Source: Symbiodinium natans (taxonomy: Eukaryota; Sar; Dinophyceae; Suessiales; Symbiodiniaceae). From it: DNA of 64,000 nucleotides. The notes beneath the pieces are model-generated. The model made no database searches and was not told where the DNA came from. It saw only the letters and a program-made list of their open reading frames with translations. The position numbers were made by a program, and so were the translations under genes. Below, one piece after another: positions 20,805 to 31,480 of this stretch. Within the stretch, counting starts at the first letter, position 1, and the number at the start of each line of letters is the position of its first letter. The stretch lies in assembly GCA_905221605.1 (NCBI GenBank), contig CAJNDS010002238.1:186001-250000 (forward strand), given 5' to 3'.

Positions 20805-23800
20805 GCTGAGAAAGCCGACGCGAAAGCTGAGGAAAGTCCGCAGGCCAGTCTGCAGGTGTTAAGGGTGCTTGGTTTTGGAGTTTGTCAGTTTGGTGCGCCG
20901 GGTTGGGATGGTTTGGATCTTCTTTTCTGATTGACCCCTGCAGCGCGCATAGCCCCAAACTCACTTCCTCTCCGAGTTTCTCTCGTTTCTCATGCGCTTG
21001 CTAAGCGGCTGGTCACCTGTGAGCTGCTTGAGCCGCCACTTCGAACTGGTTTTTGGGCCTCGGGCCTTCAACTGCCCCAGGATCTCAGACAACTGAACCT
21101 GACGTTTGAACTCGTCAGCTGCAAATCGGAGCCTTGCATCCTATCCCTAAACCCGAGACAATGAGATGGATCCCTTCACAGCTGCCTGCTTCTGGAGAGG
21201 TCACGGACGCGGCAGCTGAGACCAGTGAGCCTAAAGCAGGTGCCGTGGCGAAACGTCTTCCGTGACTAGGTCCCGGTATGGGCTACAAGAATGAACCCAA
21301 AACCCCTAAACCCTAAACCCTAAACCCTAAACCCTAAACCCTAAACCCTAAACTAGACCCTGATGATGTGTGCAAAGGGTTTGCACCAAGGCGGTGCAGG
21401 TGCAGGGGATGAGAGATGCCACCTCCATGTCGTGACCCTCTTCTGTCTCTCCAAACAGTTCTTTGTTAGGTTTAGGGTTTAGGGTTCAGGGTTTTAGGGT
21501 TTTAGGGTTTTAGGGTGTAGGGTTTAGGGTTTAGGGTTTAGGGTTTTAGGGTTTATTAGGAAGTTTAGGATCAAGGCTCTTGACTTGCCTCTGATGTCAG
21601 TGCCCGAATCGCCGGCAGGTTCGTCGACCTCTGGCCCCGATCCTCAAGGTGTGCTGCAGTCTGGAGCTTCGGGTTGTGCTGGATTCAGGGTGTTCCGGCA
21701 TCAGGGGTTTCAGGACCTCACCTGCGTGGTTCAGTCGAAGAGTCTATTCCGCAAAAAAAAGGAGCGGTGCATTGCCCAGCAGAGCAGGCTCGGGATGTGT
21801 AGTGGATAGCTGCAAAGACAACGCATGCCAGACCCTACACCTACCCAGAAACCATCCAGAAAATCTAAGCCTCGAGCCCGAAATCTCACAAAAGCCCAAA
21901 CCCTGCACATGTCTACGCCTATGGCCACCCCGTGTAGGAGCCTTCTGTCCCATGTAAGCAGGGCTTCTCATGAGGGGGGGTTCTTTCCCAAATCGGGGTC
22001 CTTCTGGAGGGCAAGGGTCGTGTCGGCAACGGATGGGCAGCACTTGCGCCCCGGAAGCTTCTGGAATGGCCAGCTTCCGTATGCCAGAGGAGTCCGAGGG
22101 CCATGCGGCCACCTGGATGGTCTTCAGGGCCTCCAAGGGCATCTGGGGCGCCGACCTGGCGCCCTACGTCGAGAAGGACCTTGGCCAGATCGCAAGAGCG
22201 ATTGCCAAGTACGAGCCGGTCAGAATTCTCGTTTCGCCGAAGGATCGCCCAAGGCTGAGCCGACTCGTGGACGGGGTGGGGAACATTGAGGTGTTCGAGG
22301 CGGAAGTGGATGACCTCTGGGTGCGCGACACTGGCCCTGTGTTCACAGTCAATGAGGCCGGAGAGCTACGGGCCGTGAAGTTCAACTTCAATGGCTGGGG
22401 CAACAAGCAGGCGCATTCGTTGGACAAGCGTGTGGCCGAGACCATTGCCGATCTTGCAGGTGTTGAGCTGGTCACTTCTTCGCTTGTCCTGGAAGGGGGA
22501 GGGCTTGAGGTCGATGGGGAGGGAACCGCCATCATCACTGAGAGCTGCGTCCTGAATCGCAACCGCAACCCGGGCGTCACCCGGGACTCTGCGGAGTCTG
22601 AACTCAAGGCACTCCTGGGCCTTCACAAGATCATCTGGCTGCCGGGGATTGCCGGGAAAGACATCACGGACGGCCACACGGACTTCTACGCGCGCTTCGC
22701 GAAGCCCGGCGTGGTGGTGGCGGGGATCGACTCCGACCCTGCGTCCTTTGACAAGGCCGTGATGGAAAGCCACCTGGCCCTCCTTCAAGAGGCCACTGAT
22801 GCGAAGGGCCGTGCCCTGGAAGTTGTGACCCTTCCCGTGCCCTCGAAGGTCAGGAGGAAGTCGGAGGACTTTGCAGCTGGCTACGTGAACTTTTACGTGG
22901 CCAATGGCGCGGTCCTGGTTCCCCAGTTTGGCGACCCGGCAGCCGACGCGCACGCTCTCAGGACCCTGCAGATGTTGTTTCCGGGAAGGGTCGTGGAGCA
23001 GCTGAACATTGACAACGTTGCCGAGGGCGGTGGAGGCATCCACTGCGTCACCCAGCAGCAGCCCAAAGCGATCCCGGCGCCTTAAACGAAAGGAAATGAA
23101 AGAAAATGAGGAAAGAGCAGGGAAAAAAAGAAACTCCTTTCATCTCCTTTTGGCTCTGCTTTTTGCCCGTAACCTCCATCTCACACCTACATCATCAACA
23201 TAAGTACCAGAGCCTTCCAGACACCTCTGCCTTATGGTGGTCACTAACCAAGAAAAGTCGCGACCTCGAGGCCACCTGAACATCGACGCCCCGGCTTTCG
23301 TCCCAAAGGTTGAGGAGACCCGGCCACGCTTGGGCGTTCGCATTGGGAGACTCCCCAAGGCTCCAGGAGCCCATAAAAGCCCAAGCCTGACTCCAAACAA
23401 GCTCACCTCTGTCTCCCGTCACGGGCTTTTTTTCCGGCATGTTGCGTTCCGGGTGGCTGGTGAATTTGTAGGTAAATCTGAGGGACTGCCGCATGGCCCT
23501 CTGAGCCCTTCAACGGAAGGAGGGCCCCGATGTCTTGGAGTTGCGCCGGCCCTGGCGGGCGCCGGGGTTCATAGGGTATCAAGTACAAAGGGGGCTTGAA
23601 GGTTTTTTTTGAGGACTTTGTTCAGTACGTGCTGGGTAAGTTCTTGCAGAATAGAGGGGGCAAGCATGTCGATGTGTCTCTCAGAAAGCATCTTATGCCT
23701 TGCTCATTGGATGTCCCACTTCACCCGCGAGTCAGAGAGCAGTGTGTGCCCCACAAGCGAAGCTCCTGAAACACCCCAAGACCTGGCTCCCGAGGCTTCC

Positions 23801-24545
23801 GAACCACCACCGATCCCGGCTGCGGCAGTTCTACCAGGCCTGAGCGCGGGAGCTTGTGGGGTTAGAGCCTGCGGTTGTGCTGGCCATAGTTTTCAATGTT
23901 TACAGCTTTGAGTATGGCCACTTGAAGAAAACACCCCGCTCATGTGGCGACCCAGGAGCCTTCAAGCAGGGTTTGGCGTTTGGGTATGGTCCCATCCCCA
24001 AGCCCCCAAAGCCCCCCCCTATCTCCAGCTTTTGGAGGGCCTCTCCCCAAACGTCCGAAGCGACTCGGAGGCCATGAATGGATCCTACTGCACCTACTAT
24101 GCGGCCCGGCCCGGTGTGGGAGGTGTAGGAGCCTTTGGGATGCCGGTTTCTTGGGGTGTCAGTGAAGACCCCCCTCCCCCAACACGTAGCACGCGCTGAC
24201 CTCTGGTCTCTTGGGGATGAGCCCCTTTGACCTCGGGCCTCTGCCCACTTCGGTGCTCCTGGAGGATGACCGAAGAAAGCCAAATCTGTTCAGATCCTTT
24301 CGATGTTTTTTGGGGTTCTCGGTGGGTAAAATCATTAAAACCCTAAACCCTAAACCCTAAACCCTAAACCCTAAACCCTAAACCCTAAACCCTAAACCCT
24401 AAACCCTAAACCCAAAACCCAAAACCCAAAACCCAAAACCCTCAACTAGGTTGTATGTATGAACGGCACAAGATTCGGGGCCACCGAGGTGGGCACGTTG
24501 AAGAGCTTCAACACGCGGAATGGTTACGGATTCTTGGAGCCCTCG
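20805..24545 (+). CDS. Partial multi-exon gene: acidic/Pro-rich region then cold-shock domain
   Basis: Five exons fit one frame across their junctions: 20805-20855, 21182-21239, 21601-21648, 23736-23827 and 24450-24545. The first four encode a disordered Ala/Glu/Pro/Ser stretch (AEKADAKAEESPQASLQ; VPESPAGSSTSGPDPQ; SEAPETPQDLAPEASEPPP). The last encodes GTLKSFNTRNGYGFLEPS, a clear match to the first half of a cold-shock domain, including the RNP1-like KGYGFI equivalent NGYGFL. Such domains bind single-stranded RNA or DNA, and they are common in dinoflagellates. Donors: GT at exons 1, 2, 3 and 4, and GC after exon 5, where the frame otherwise hits TAG. Neither the start nor the second half of the domain (a DxFxH-type exon) was found with confidence; RVFLHKKP at 25757-25780 is a weak candidate. 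Agmatine deiminase lies inside the fourth intron. Exon linkage is inferred from phase only. Confidence 0.5.
21299..21354. repeat. CCCTAAA array inside the 21.2-21.6 kb intron
   Basis: Seven CCCTAAA units. Confidence 0.95.
21464..21560. repeat. TTTAGGG/TTTTAGGG array inside the same intron
   Basis: About twelve units of TTTAGGG and its 8-base variant TTTTAGGG lie ~40 bases before the next exon, so this intron has the reverse order (CCCTAAA first) to most others. Confidence 0.95.
22066..23085 (+). CDS. Agmatine deiminase (agmatine iminohydrolase family), intronless
   Basis: Hydrolyses agmatine to N-carbamoylputrescine and ammonia, a step from arginine to putrescine. The frame is open from 21970. 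I prefer the ATG at 22066 because the conserved family start MPEESEGHAATWMVF follows at once, giving 339 residues, near the usual 340-380. From the upstream ATG (371 residues) the motifs are DLWVRDTGPVF at 115-125, FNFNGWGN at 138-145, LEGGGLEVDGEGT at 174-186, ESCVLNRNRNPG at 191-202, DGHTDF around His236, and AGYVNFYVANGAVLVPQFGD at 303-322. The catalytic Cys359 is in GGGGIHCVTQQQP. All active-site landmarks are present, so the enzyme should be functional. Unlike its neighbours it has no introns or telomere-like repeats, which suggests retroposition or transfer. It lies inside an intron of the cold-shock-domain gene, same strand. A role on peptidyl-arginine is less likely. Confidence 0.95.
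   Translation: MASFRMPEESEGHAATWMVFRASKGIWGADLAPYVEKDLGQIARAIAKYEPVRILVSPKDRPRLSRLVDGVGNIEVFEAEVDDLWVRDTGPVFTVNEAGELRAVKFNFNGWGNKQAHSLDKRVAETIADLAGVELVTSSLVLEGGGLEVDGEGTAIITESCVLNRNRNPGVTRDSAESELKALLGLHKIIWLPGIAGKDITDGHTDFYARFAKPGVVVAGIDSDPASFDKAVMESHLALLQEATDAKGRALEVVTLPVPSKVRRKSEDFAAGYVNFYVANGAVLVPQFGDPAADAHALRTLQMLFPGRVVEQLNIDNVAEGGGGIHCVTQQQPKAIPAP
24337..24440. repeat. CCCTAAA array just before the cold-shock exon
   Basis: About ten CCCTAAA then four CCCAAAA units, ending some 10 bases before the AG acceptor at 24448-24449. Confidence 0.97.
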
Positions 24546-24547
24546 GC

Positions 24548-24608
24548 CTAGAGTTTAGGGTTTAGGGCTTAGGGTTTAGGGTTTAAGGTTTAGGGTTTAG
24601 GGTTTAGA
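24548..24608. repeat. TTTAGGG array just after the cold-shock exon
   Basis: Eight TTTAGGG-type units begin within a few bases of the predicted GC donor. Together with 24337-24440 the exon is flanked by CCCTAAA upstream and TTTAGGG downstream. Confidence 0.95.
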
Positions 24609-27600
24609 GCGTGGGCTTCGAATGAGAGGCAGGTGTTTGGATGATGTCACGAATCTTGGGAAATTGGGCCTTGGGGGGGGTGTTTTGTTGTCAGGCTGTT
24701 TCGGGTTGAGGTAGTTCGGGGTTTTCTTGGTATTCAGTCACTTTCCGGATCATGAATCAAGAATTTAACCGCGACTGGTGTTTACCGTGTCGGAAGTATA
24801 CCATAGTCTACCCGCAGGGTGAGGGTTGAGGGATGTTGAGGGCTTCAGTTGAACGATTTTCTTGTGAGGGCCTTTCTACAATAAGGCGTCGATTGCCTCT
24901 AGAGAACTTTATGAGGAGTTGTTGCAGCTGAGGTGGGTTTGCGTTGTAGCCTTAGGCAAACCCCAAACCGCAAGACCGTGAACCCACAACCCTAAACCCG
25001 TTCTAAAGGATTTCTGCCCTGGGGAGAGAACCCTTAAACGACAGGGCCTTTCTCACCGGATTTTCAGCTCACAGGCGCTTTGTGTGTGCGCTTTGCTAAG
25101 AATCATGAGCCCTCTCTTTCTTTCTCGAGGTCCGGCGGTAAGTTGAGGACTCTTTGGCACCCCCTTAAGTGTTTTGTTGTTGTTTTCCAAGGTGCAAGGC
25201 AAGCAAAGCTGACTGGAACACGGATGCGACTTAGCTGGCAAACACAGGGAGGGCGCGCCAGGGTTGGGCTTCGAGATGCGGTCGAGGGAAGGAATGGATT
25301 GGGCGGAGTCCTTCGGCATCCCATTTGAGGCACTTGACTCTCATCCATATCTTCTATAGACTACTTCTACCCAACCCGACCCAGACCCACATGGTAGCCA
25401 CTCGTCGCTCTTTGTACCAGCGCAGGGTGGGTCCTTCCTGTCCTGAACCCTCAAACCATTACTGGTGACGTTGCTTTGCCATTAACCCAATTGCGAGCCT
25501 TGAACTCCAGCGCCCAAAGCCCCGCCTCTTCTGAGGATGGTTGGGATGATGCAAAGTCCTTTTCTTGAGATGCTGGAAGATTTGATTGAAGAGATGCAGG
25601 ACTAACCTTTAACAGGGTCACTTCCCTGCCTGTGTGTTTCTACTTTTGGTCCGCACGCTTCTGGTTTCCAGAGACGCCGGCACCCAAACGTACCCAAACT
25701 GCGAAGCCCCACGGTGGGCCCTCAGCAGCCAACCCCCCATAATCACGGATTCGAGTCTTCCTCCACAAGAAACCACGTCCCCCAGCCCTTTTCCTTGGGC
25801 AGGCCCCTGGGTTTTCGGGTTCAGGAAGGCAAGCCCCTGGGCGGCTATCCTATGGCGCTCAAAAACACCCAAGCTGCTGTCGAAGCGTGGGCCGGCGTGT
25901 AGGGGTTCAGGGTTCGGGTTTCGATTGGGAGTGCTGCCGGTGCAGAAGAACAATTCTGCATGTCCACGACGCATCCTGACAAGCCCCCCCCGCAAGCTCC
26001 CCTACAACCCACCAACATCCCACTCGTCCCCCTCCCGACCTCGCCCGCCATCGCCAGCCGTGATTTTCGCGTGCAGGTCAACACCGCGGCCAGCCCCAGG
26101 CCTGCTCTGAAAGGGCTTAGGCAGAAAGACCTTGCTCTCACTTCCCCTCAAGGCCCTGCAGAGAAGAATAAAATAAAAGGGACTTAAAGGAGGGCAAAGG
26201 CACGACGTTGAAGCGGGAAATCTAGAGAAATACAAGACCAATTTAAGATAGATGTCGAAATGCAGAAAATAACGTAGATATCATGCCAAACAAAAAGGAA
26301 CGCAATAGCTACAGAACGAAATGCATAAAAGCAACGACATGCTGGCATAGATCATAAGAACGACGAAGCAACAGAATCATAGCGAGTCAGTATCAAGCCC
26401 CGTCCGTGGTGGTGCCGCCATCATGGGTTTCCCCCCCAAGACCCCCTCAAAGTGAAGTCGAAGCGGAAGGGGAACGAGCAGAAGAACCACGCAGACCAGA
26501 CGCAGCCGTCCTGGTGTGGGCAGGCGTACGATTGCAACGTCTGCCGCGGCTTCCTCCTCGCAGAACAAGGTCTGACGATGTGACCGCTGACCCGAAACGA
26601 GCCCCCAAATTTTGCCCTGTGGTCGCCCACAGCGCACCGCCGCTTCCCCCCCCCAAAACACAGAGGTGCTCAGAACGTTGCAGGTGCCACCGTGGTTTCA
26701 TCTTGAGTGTCAGCTTTTTCAAGGTTTCGGGGTATGGGGGGGTGAGGTCTCTTCTCAACTGGCCTTCGCTCCCAAGCTGGGTGGGGCTAATCTGGGACAG
26801 GGTTCGTGGTGCTTCGGAGAGTCGAGGTGTGAGCCCCCCATGGCTGCCAGAGTCCAATGACTGTCACCTGCGCATGCCATTGGACAAGGTTACGCCTGGG
26901 AACACACGACCGGGCCCGGCTAGGTTTCGGGCAGCAGATGGGCTCCTGGTGTCGATAATCGACTTAATCTCCTCCCAAAGAGGATCTGTGTCAGAACGCT
27001 ACTCAGCTAAGCTCTTTTGCCTGTGAGGCCGTTTGGCTCTCTGCAAACGAAGCTGTCATGGGGTAGCAGAACTTGGCGGTGTGCTAGTCTTTGAAGGAGC
27101 CATGTTCCCGAGCGCCTGTCCTCGGCTCACTTCTCTGGACAGGTGCGCTGTTAGCGTTCGCGCAGCGCCAGAAAGTGTCCCGGAGTGGCCGCAACATGTT
27201 GCTGCAGACTTGTTGGCTTGCATTCGGCATGGGCCGGCTTCTCGAAGGTCGTCGGCGCCAACCCCCTCACCCCCCTTGCGGGCTTCGTGTGTCGGCACCC
27301 GAGCCCAAACCCTACCCTCACGACCCAAAATTCTAAACCCTAAACCTGAGCCCTGAAACTTTGGGGCTTGCGACCTTGCATCCTGGCATCCTCCGGCCAT
27401 CTTCCGCCGAAACAATCCCGCCCTCTCCCCTCTCCACCCGCGCTGCTGGATCAGGCAGCGCTCCAGCTCCTTGCGCTTTTTTGTGCTTCGCGGTGGTGGT
27501 TTTCTCGTTGTTTGGTGGTTTTTGTGGGTGCTGCCCGAAGTTACTAGGGCTCAGGATTGGCTTTCAAGATGCCGTTTCTGGGGGAACGGGGGCCGTGGTT

Positions 27601-30469
27601 TTCCTCAAGGGCACCAGCCGTAGGTCTCCAGGCCCGAAAGTCGCGTGAAGCCTGTGAATCCCCCTGCGATTACCCGCAGCCCCTAATAGCCCTAAGCCCT
27701 CATCCCCCAAAACCCCGAAACCCTCAACCCTCACCCGAAACCCCCTTGCAACCCCCCCAAAGTTCCACTCCTTTGACAGGGCCCTCTCGCTGGCATTCCA
27801 GCTCCGGGCAATGTGCCTTGGCATGGTTTGTTGGGTTCAGGGTTTAGGTTCGGTCTAGGGTTTAGGGTTCAGGGTTCAGGTTGGGGGTTTTAGGTCAGGG
27901 TTCGGGGCTTCGGGATTAGGTTTTTTAGGGGTTGAGTTCCATGCCCCTCAATGTGAGCCTGAGATTCCTCACCACCTTTCGTGCTGGACTCACAGCACCG
28001 ATGCGTTAGCTGTCGCAAGCCCACGCATTGCTTGCTGCTTTATCTCTGCTTTGGGGTACCAAAGTACCAAGCCTTGTTAATGGGTTTTAGGTAAAAATTG
28101 AGCCCCCCAATGTAGACACCCAACGCGTCGGTCCCCTATAATAAGGACCCAATAGGTACCCTGAATTTCCGAAAAAAAAACCCATATCTCCTGAATTCGA
28201 TGTCAGCCGCTCTCAGTTTTGACACGAGTCCTGCGGCAAACGTGCGGGTTGGAACACCTAAGCCCCGACTAATCAAACCCTCGCCGACAAGCCCTGACAA
28301 GATGCGGACACCCTAAACCCTAACCCTAAACCCTAAACCCTAAACCCTAAACCCTAAACCCTAAACCCTAACCCTAAAACCCAAAACCCAAACCCTAAAC
28401 CCTAACCCAAGCCCTAAGCCCTAAACCCGAACCCGAACCCTAAACCCTAACAATCTGCTGAAGGCTCCCTGCGGACGGCAGAGCCGCCGAAGCGAAAGTG
28501 CCCCGCAGATGCCAGGGACTCGGGGGGGTGAAGGTTTGGGTTGTGATCTCTTCGGGCCCTCGACCCAGATCGGGCTGGACTGAGATGTTGCCTCAAGACC
28601 CTCGTTCTGATGCTGGTGCGCAGACCGGCCCCCGTCAGCCCTAAGTATCAGCCAACGATACAGAGCCCCGAGCTCTGTAAGAAAATGCGATGACACCCCC
28701 TTGAAGGGGAGGTTGTCGTCGAGCCTTCCACCCTAAATGCAAGCGGATGCTCTTTGCAGAGTGTGGTGGAGGCCCGTTTGGGCCGCCGAATGAGGGTTTG
28801 GCTGAGAAGTCCGTGCCACAGAAGGTTTGGGGTGCCCTGAAGCCGTTGGTATATTAAATTAAGCATATTCTTATTATTATTAATGATTATGAATAGTATT
28901 TAACTGCTTCAACCCATGAAAAGACAAGCCTCGAAGAGCTGCCATACAGGAAACGCGAGCCGCACACCGCCACACCTGTGGAAGATTAACAAAAGTAGGC
29001 CGACGCAGCCACTAAGCTCTCAAACCTTGCGTCGCCCCTTTAAGTTCCTTTCTGGGCATGAAACCCTTAATAAAAAGTCAATCCTCCAACCCTGAGCCGT
29101 TCTGTTCCGATATCGAGCGACCCCCGCCGCCTCGGCACTCTGAAGCCTCACTCAGGGGATTGAAGGGGTTTCGAGCCCCGGAAAGCCCACAGACCCGACA
29201 CCCTGGCCCTAAACCATACCTTAAAACCCTACAGTAGCCTGCACCCCTGAAAGTTAGGGTTTTTCAGGAAGAGCAGTGTTTTGGGGGTGGGCCTGCTCCA
29301 AACATCGCCCGAACACTCAGAGCTACTCGCAGACCGCATGCCCGGAGCTCTGCCTTTGCCTGCAGCTCCCTCATATAGCCCTAGGAAGGCCCTTTGGACT
29401 TTTATATTTCCCTTATTGGGTTTCTAGGATCATAGGAATATTTTTCAGAGGGGTTTAAGGCCATCCTAGTGCGTCTTGATCCTTTTGCTGGGTTACGCGG
29501 AAGGGAACCCCAGACCGAATCAAGAACCCGAGCCCTTATACCCATGCTGCCCAAGCCTCCCAAAAACAAAACAAAAGTGAGGCTACGGCTGCTTCATAGC
29601 TTCCCTGAGCCAAGGCGGCTCGCAGCTCCGTACCTCAGTGGCGTGGAGGGGATATAGGATGATGCTGCCATGTGCAGCGATTTTCCTGCAGTGCGGTCAC
29701 TGTTCAGGCTTTACATTGCCAAGCCACGCTCGCACCATTCATGTCTGAGCCGGGTGCGAGCGACGAGGACTATACCCCTTAAAGCGCTAAGTCAAATGTT
29801 CTATGAGGCTCCATGCGAACAAATCCTATATTCTTGAATAGAGGGCCGACATAGATTTTTACGGGCCCAGTCCCTGGGTCCATGACTTCCTGCGCTCGAG
29901 CATACTCGCGGGACGTTTACCTTGGACAAAACCCAGATGGGGATTGCCCGCACCTGCGCACAAGAATCTCGCGACTTGTTTCCGTCAGACGTTCGCCGGT
30001 GTTTTACCATGTGAGCGACCAGTGCCTGAAATCCTGCAATGTGGTTTGACACTTTCGGACCATTTCTATTTCACAGGGTTTCCAGCGCTTCCTAAAGCTA
30101 GAGACTTGGGCTTCGAATCTCCCCTTTTTTGGCACCCTAACCCGGCCAAGTCCATATAGACTGAAAAGGATTTTGGTACCCCAAGATCAATTTTGGTTCT
30201 TGAGAGTGCACGTGGTGCCACATCCTTCACCCAAGACACGATAAACCCCCGCACCTGTGTCGCCCGCTGCCTGCAATGGTGAAACGCGGTCGAGTTTTTC
30301 GGTGTCCTTCAACGTCGTGGTCATCCCCAGGTGTGGAAAAAGGCTCAGATACTTGGGGAGGATTGGCGTGTAGGGAGCTGGTGGTGCTAAGTTCGTGGTC
30401 TTTTTTTTTGGGGGGGGGGGGGGGGGGGGGGCCCCCTGTTTCTTCAATCGGTCTTTGATGCTCCCGAAG
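24609..30469. other. Stretch with repeats and only weak exon candidates
   Basis: No domain could be named. Weak plus-strand candidates are 25566-25607 (LEMLEDLIEEMQ), 26448-26575 (Lys-rich, ending CGQAYDCNVCRGFL, which has paired cysteines), and 27165-27255. Telomere-like arrays lie at 27838-27875 and 28311-28452. A segment at 28105-28220 resembles 35840-35990 (ccctataataaggacc..ggtaccc, then tgtcagccgct) and is probably a dispersed repeat. A G run lies at 30408-30430. Confidence 0.4.
28311..28452. repeat. CCCTAAA array with variants
   Basis: CCCTAAA interspersed with CCCTAA, CCCAAAA and CCCGAA units. Confidence 0.95.
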
Positions 30470-31052
30470 TCCGACCCTGCCTCATCCCCCAGCTCGAAAG
30501 GCCCACCCTCGGCTTCTAACTCAAGCTTCAGCCCAGAAGGTGACTGGGAGCCCGGCCCGTGGCCCGCATGTGTGGGTCGGTTTTACTTCGGGCATGGTTT
30601 CGGACTCTTTTGCTTCCGTCCTTTTCGTTGTTGGCGTGTTGTTTTTCCTGTGCCTCCCCCAGCCCTAAACTCTACGTAGCTCTGCTCTTGGGGGCTGCAA
30701 AGTGAGGTCCATTGAAGGAGGAAATGTTGGGAACACTCGGTTCGGGGTTCTGGGTACCCTCGGGTCGCCTTAACGCCTCACGGCGGGGATGTTCCCCCTG
30801 TAGACCCGGCCCTTAGTAGGGATGATACAGGGGTATACTCCACCCCAAACCCTAAACCCTAAACCCTAAACCCTAAACGAAGTGAGGGGTCGCTTCCGTC
30901 GAGCGACAGACCCCGAACGCTCGGGCCGAGTGGGCTTACAGCCCGACGCCCAAGCGAAAAGAAGAACGGGAAAGGTGAGGGTTAAGCCGCCTTTGTCCGG
31001 GACAGCAAACGTAACATCGGCCTTTTTTACGACAACGTCATCATCGGCTAAG
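30470..31052 (+). CDS. Possible short exons of a Ser/Pro-rich protein
   Basis: Three segments, 30470-30539, 30942-30974 and 31006-31052, can be joined in phase with AG acceptors and GT donors. They encode SDPASSPSSKGPPSASNSSF, then RRPSEKKNGK, then ANVTSAFFTTTSSSAK. The composition suggests a disordered region. One implied intron would be only 31 bases, so at least one boundary is probably wrong. No family is recognised. A CCCTAAA array (30841-30878) precedes the second segment. Confidence 0.25.
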
Positions 31053-31244
31053 GTATGGCCGGCACCCAGACCACCTTAGCGTATCTAAAGTATACCCCAA
31101 ATCGTAACCCTATGCCTCTGGAGTCGGGTTCAGGGGTGTTTTGGGTTCCGGGTCTGCCCGGCCCCCCCTGCCCCGGACCCCTGGCCCCTGGGGCTGGATT
31201 CCCTGGACCATGAGGCTGGCGCTGGGGTCCAGGCAAACCCCAAC

Positions 31245-31480
31245 CTAAACCCTAACACCGCAAAACCCTACGACGGCCTTCAAGTAAATAAGGGCCTCTA
31301 CGGGCCCTAACGTGCCGAAGGCCCGAAAAGGGCCGAGGCTACCCCGAACCCCAGCTTAAACCCTAACACCGCAAAACCCTGCGAAGGCCTTCAAGCAAAT
31401 AAGGGCCTCTACGGGCCCTAACTTGCCGAAGGCCCGAAAAGGGCCGAGGCTACCCCGAACCCGAGCTTAAACCCTAGCGA
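31245..31480. repeat. Tandem duplication of a ~122 bp unit, third partial copy at 31748-31840
   Basis: Two almost identical units contain ccctaacaccgcaaaaccct, aataagggcctctacgggcc and gccgaaggcccgaaaagggc. A third, shorter copy of the second half lies at 31748-31840. The unit has internal self-complementary parts (gggcc..ggccc). Confidence 0.9.
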
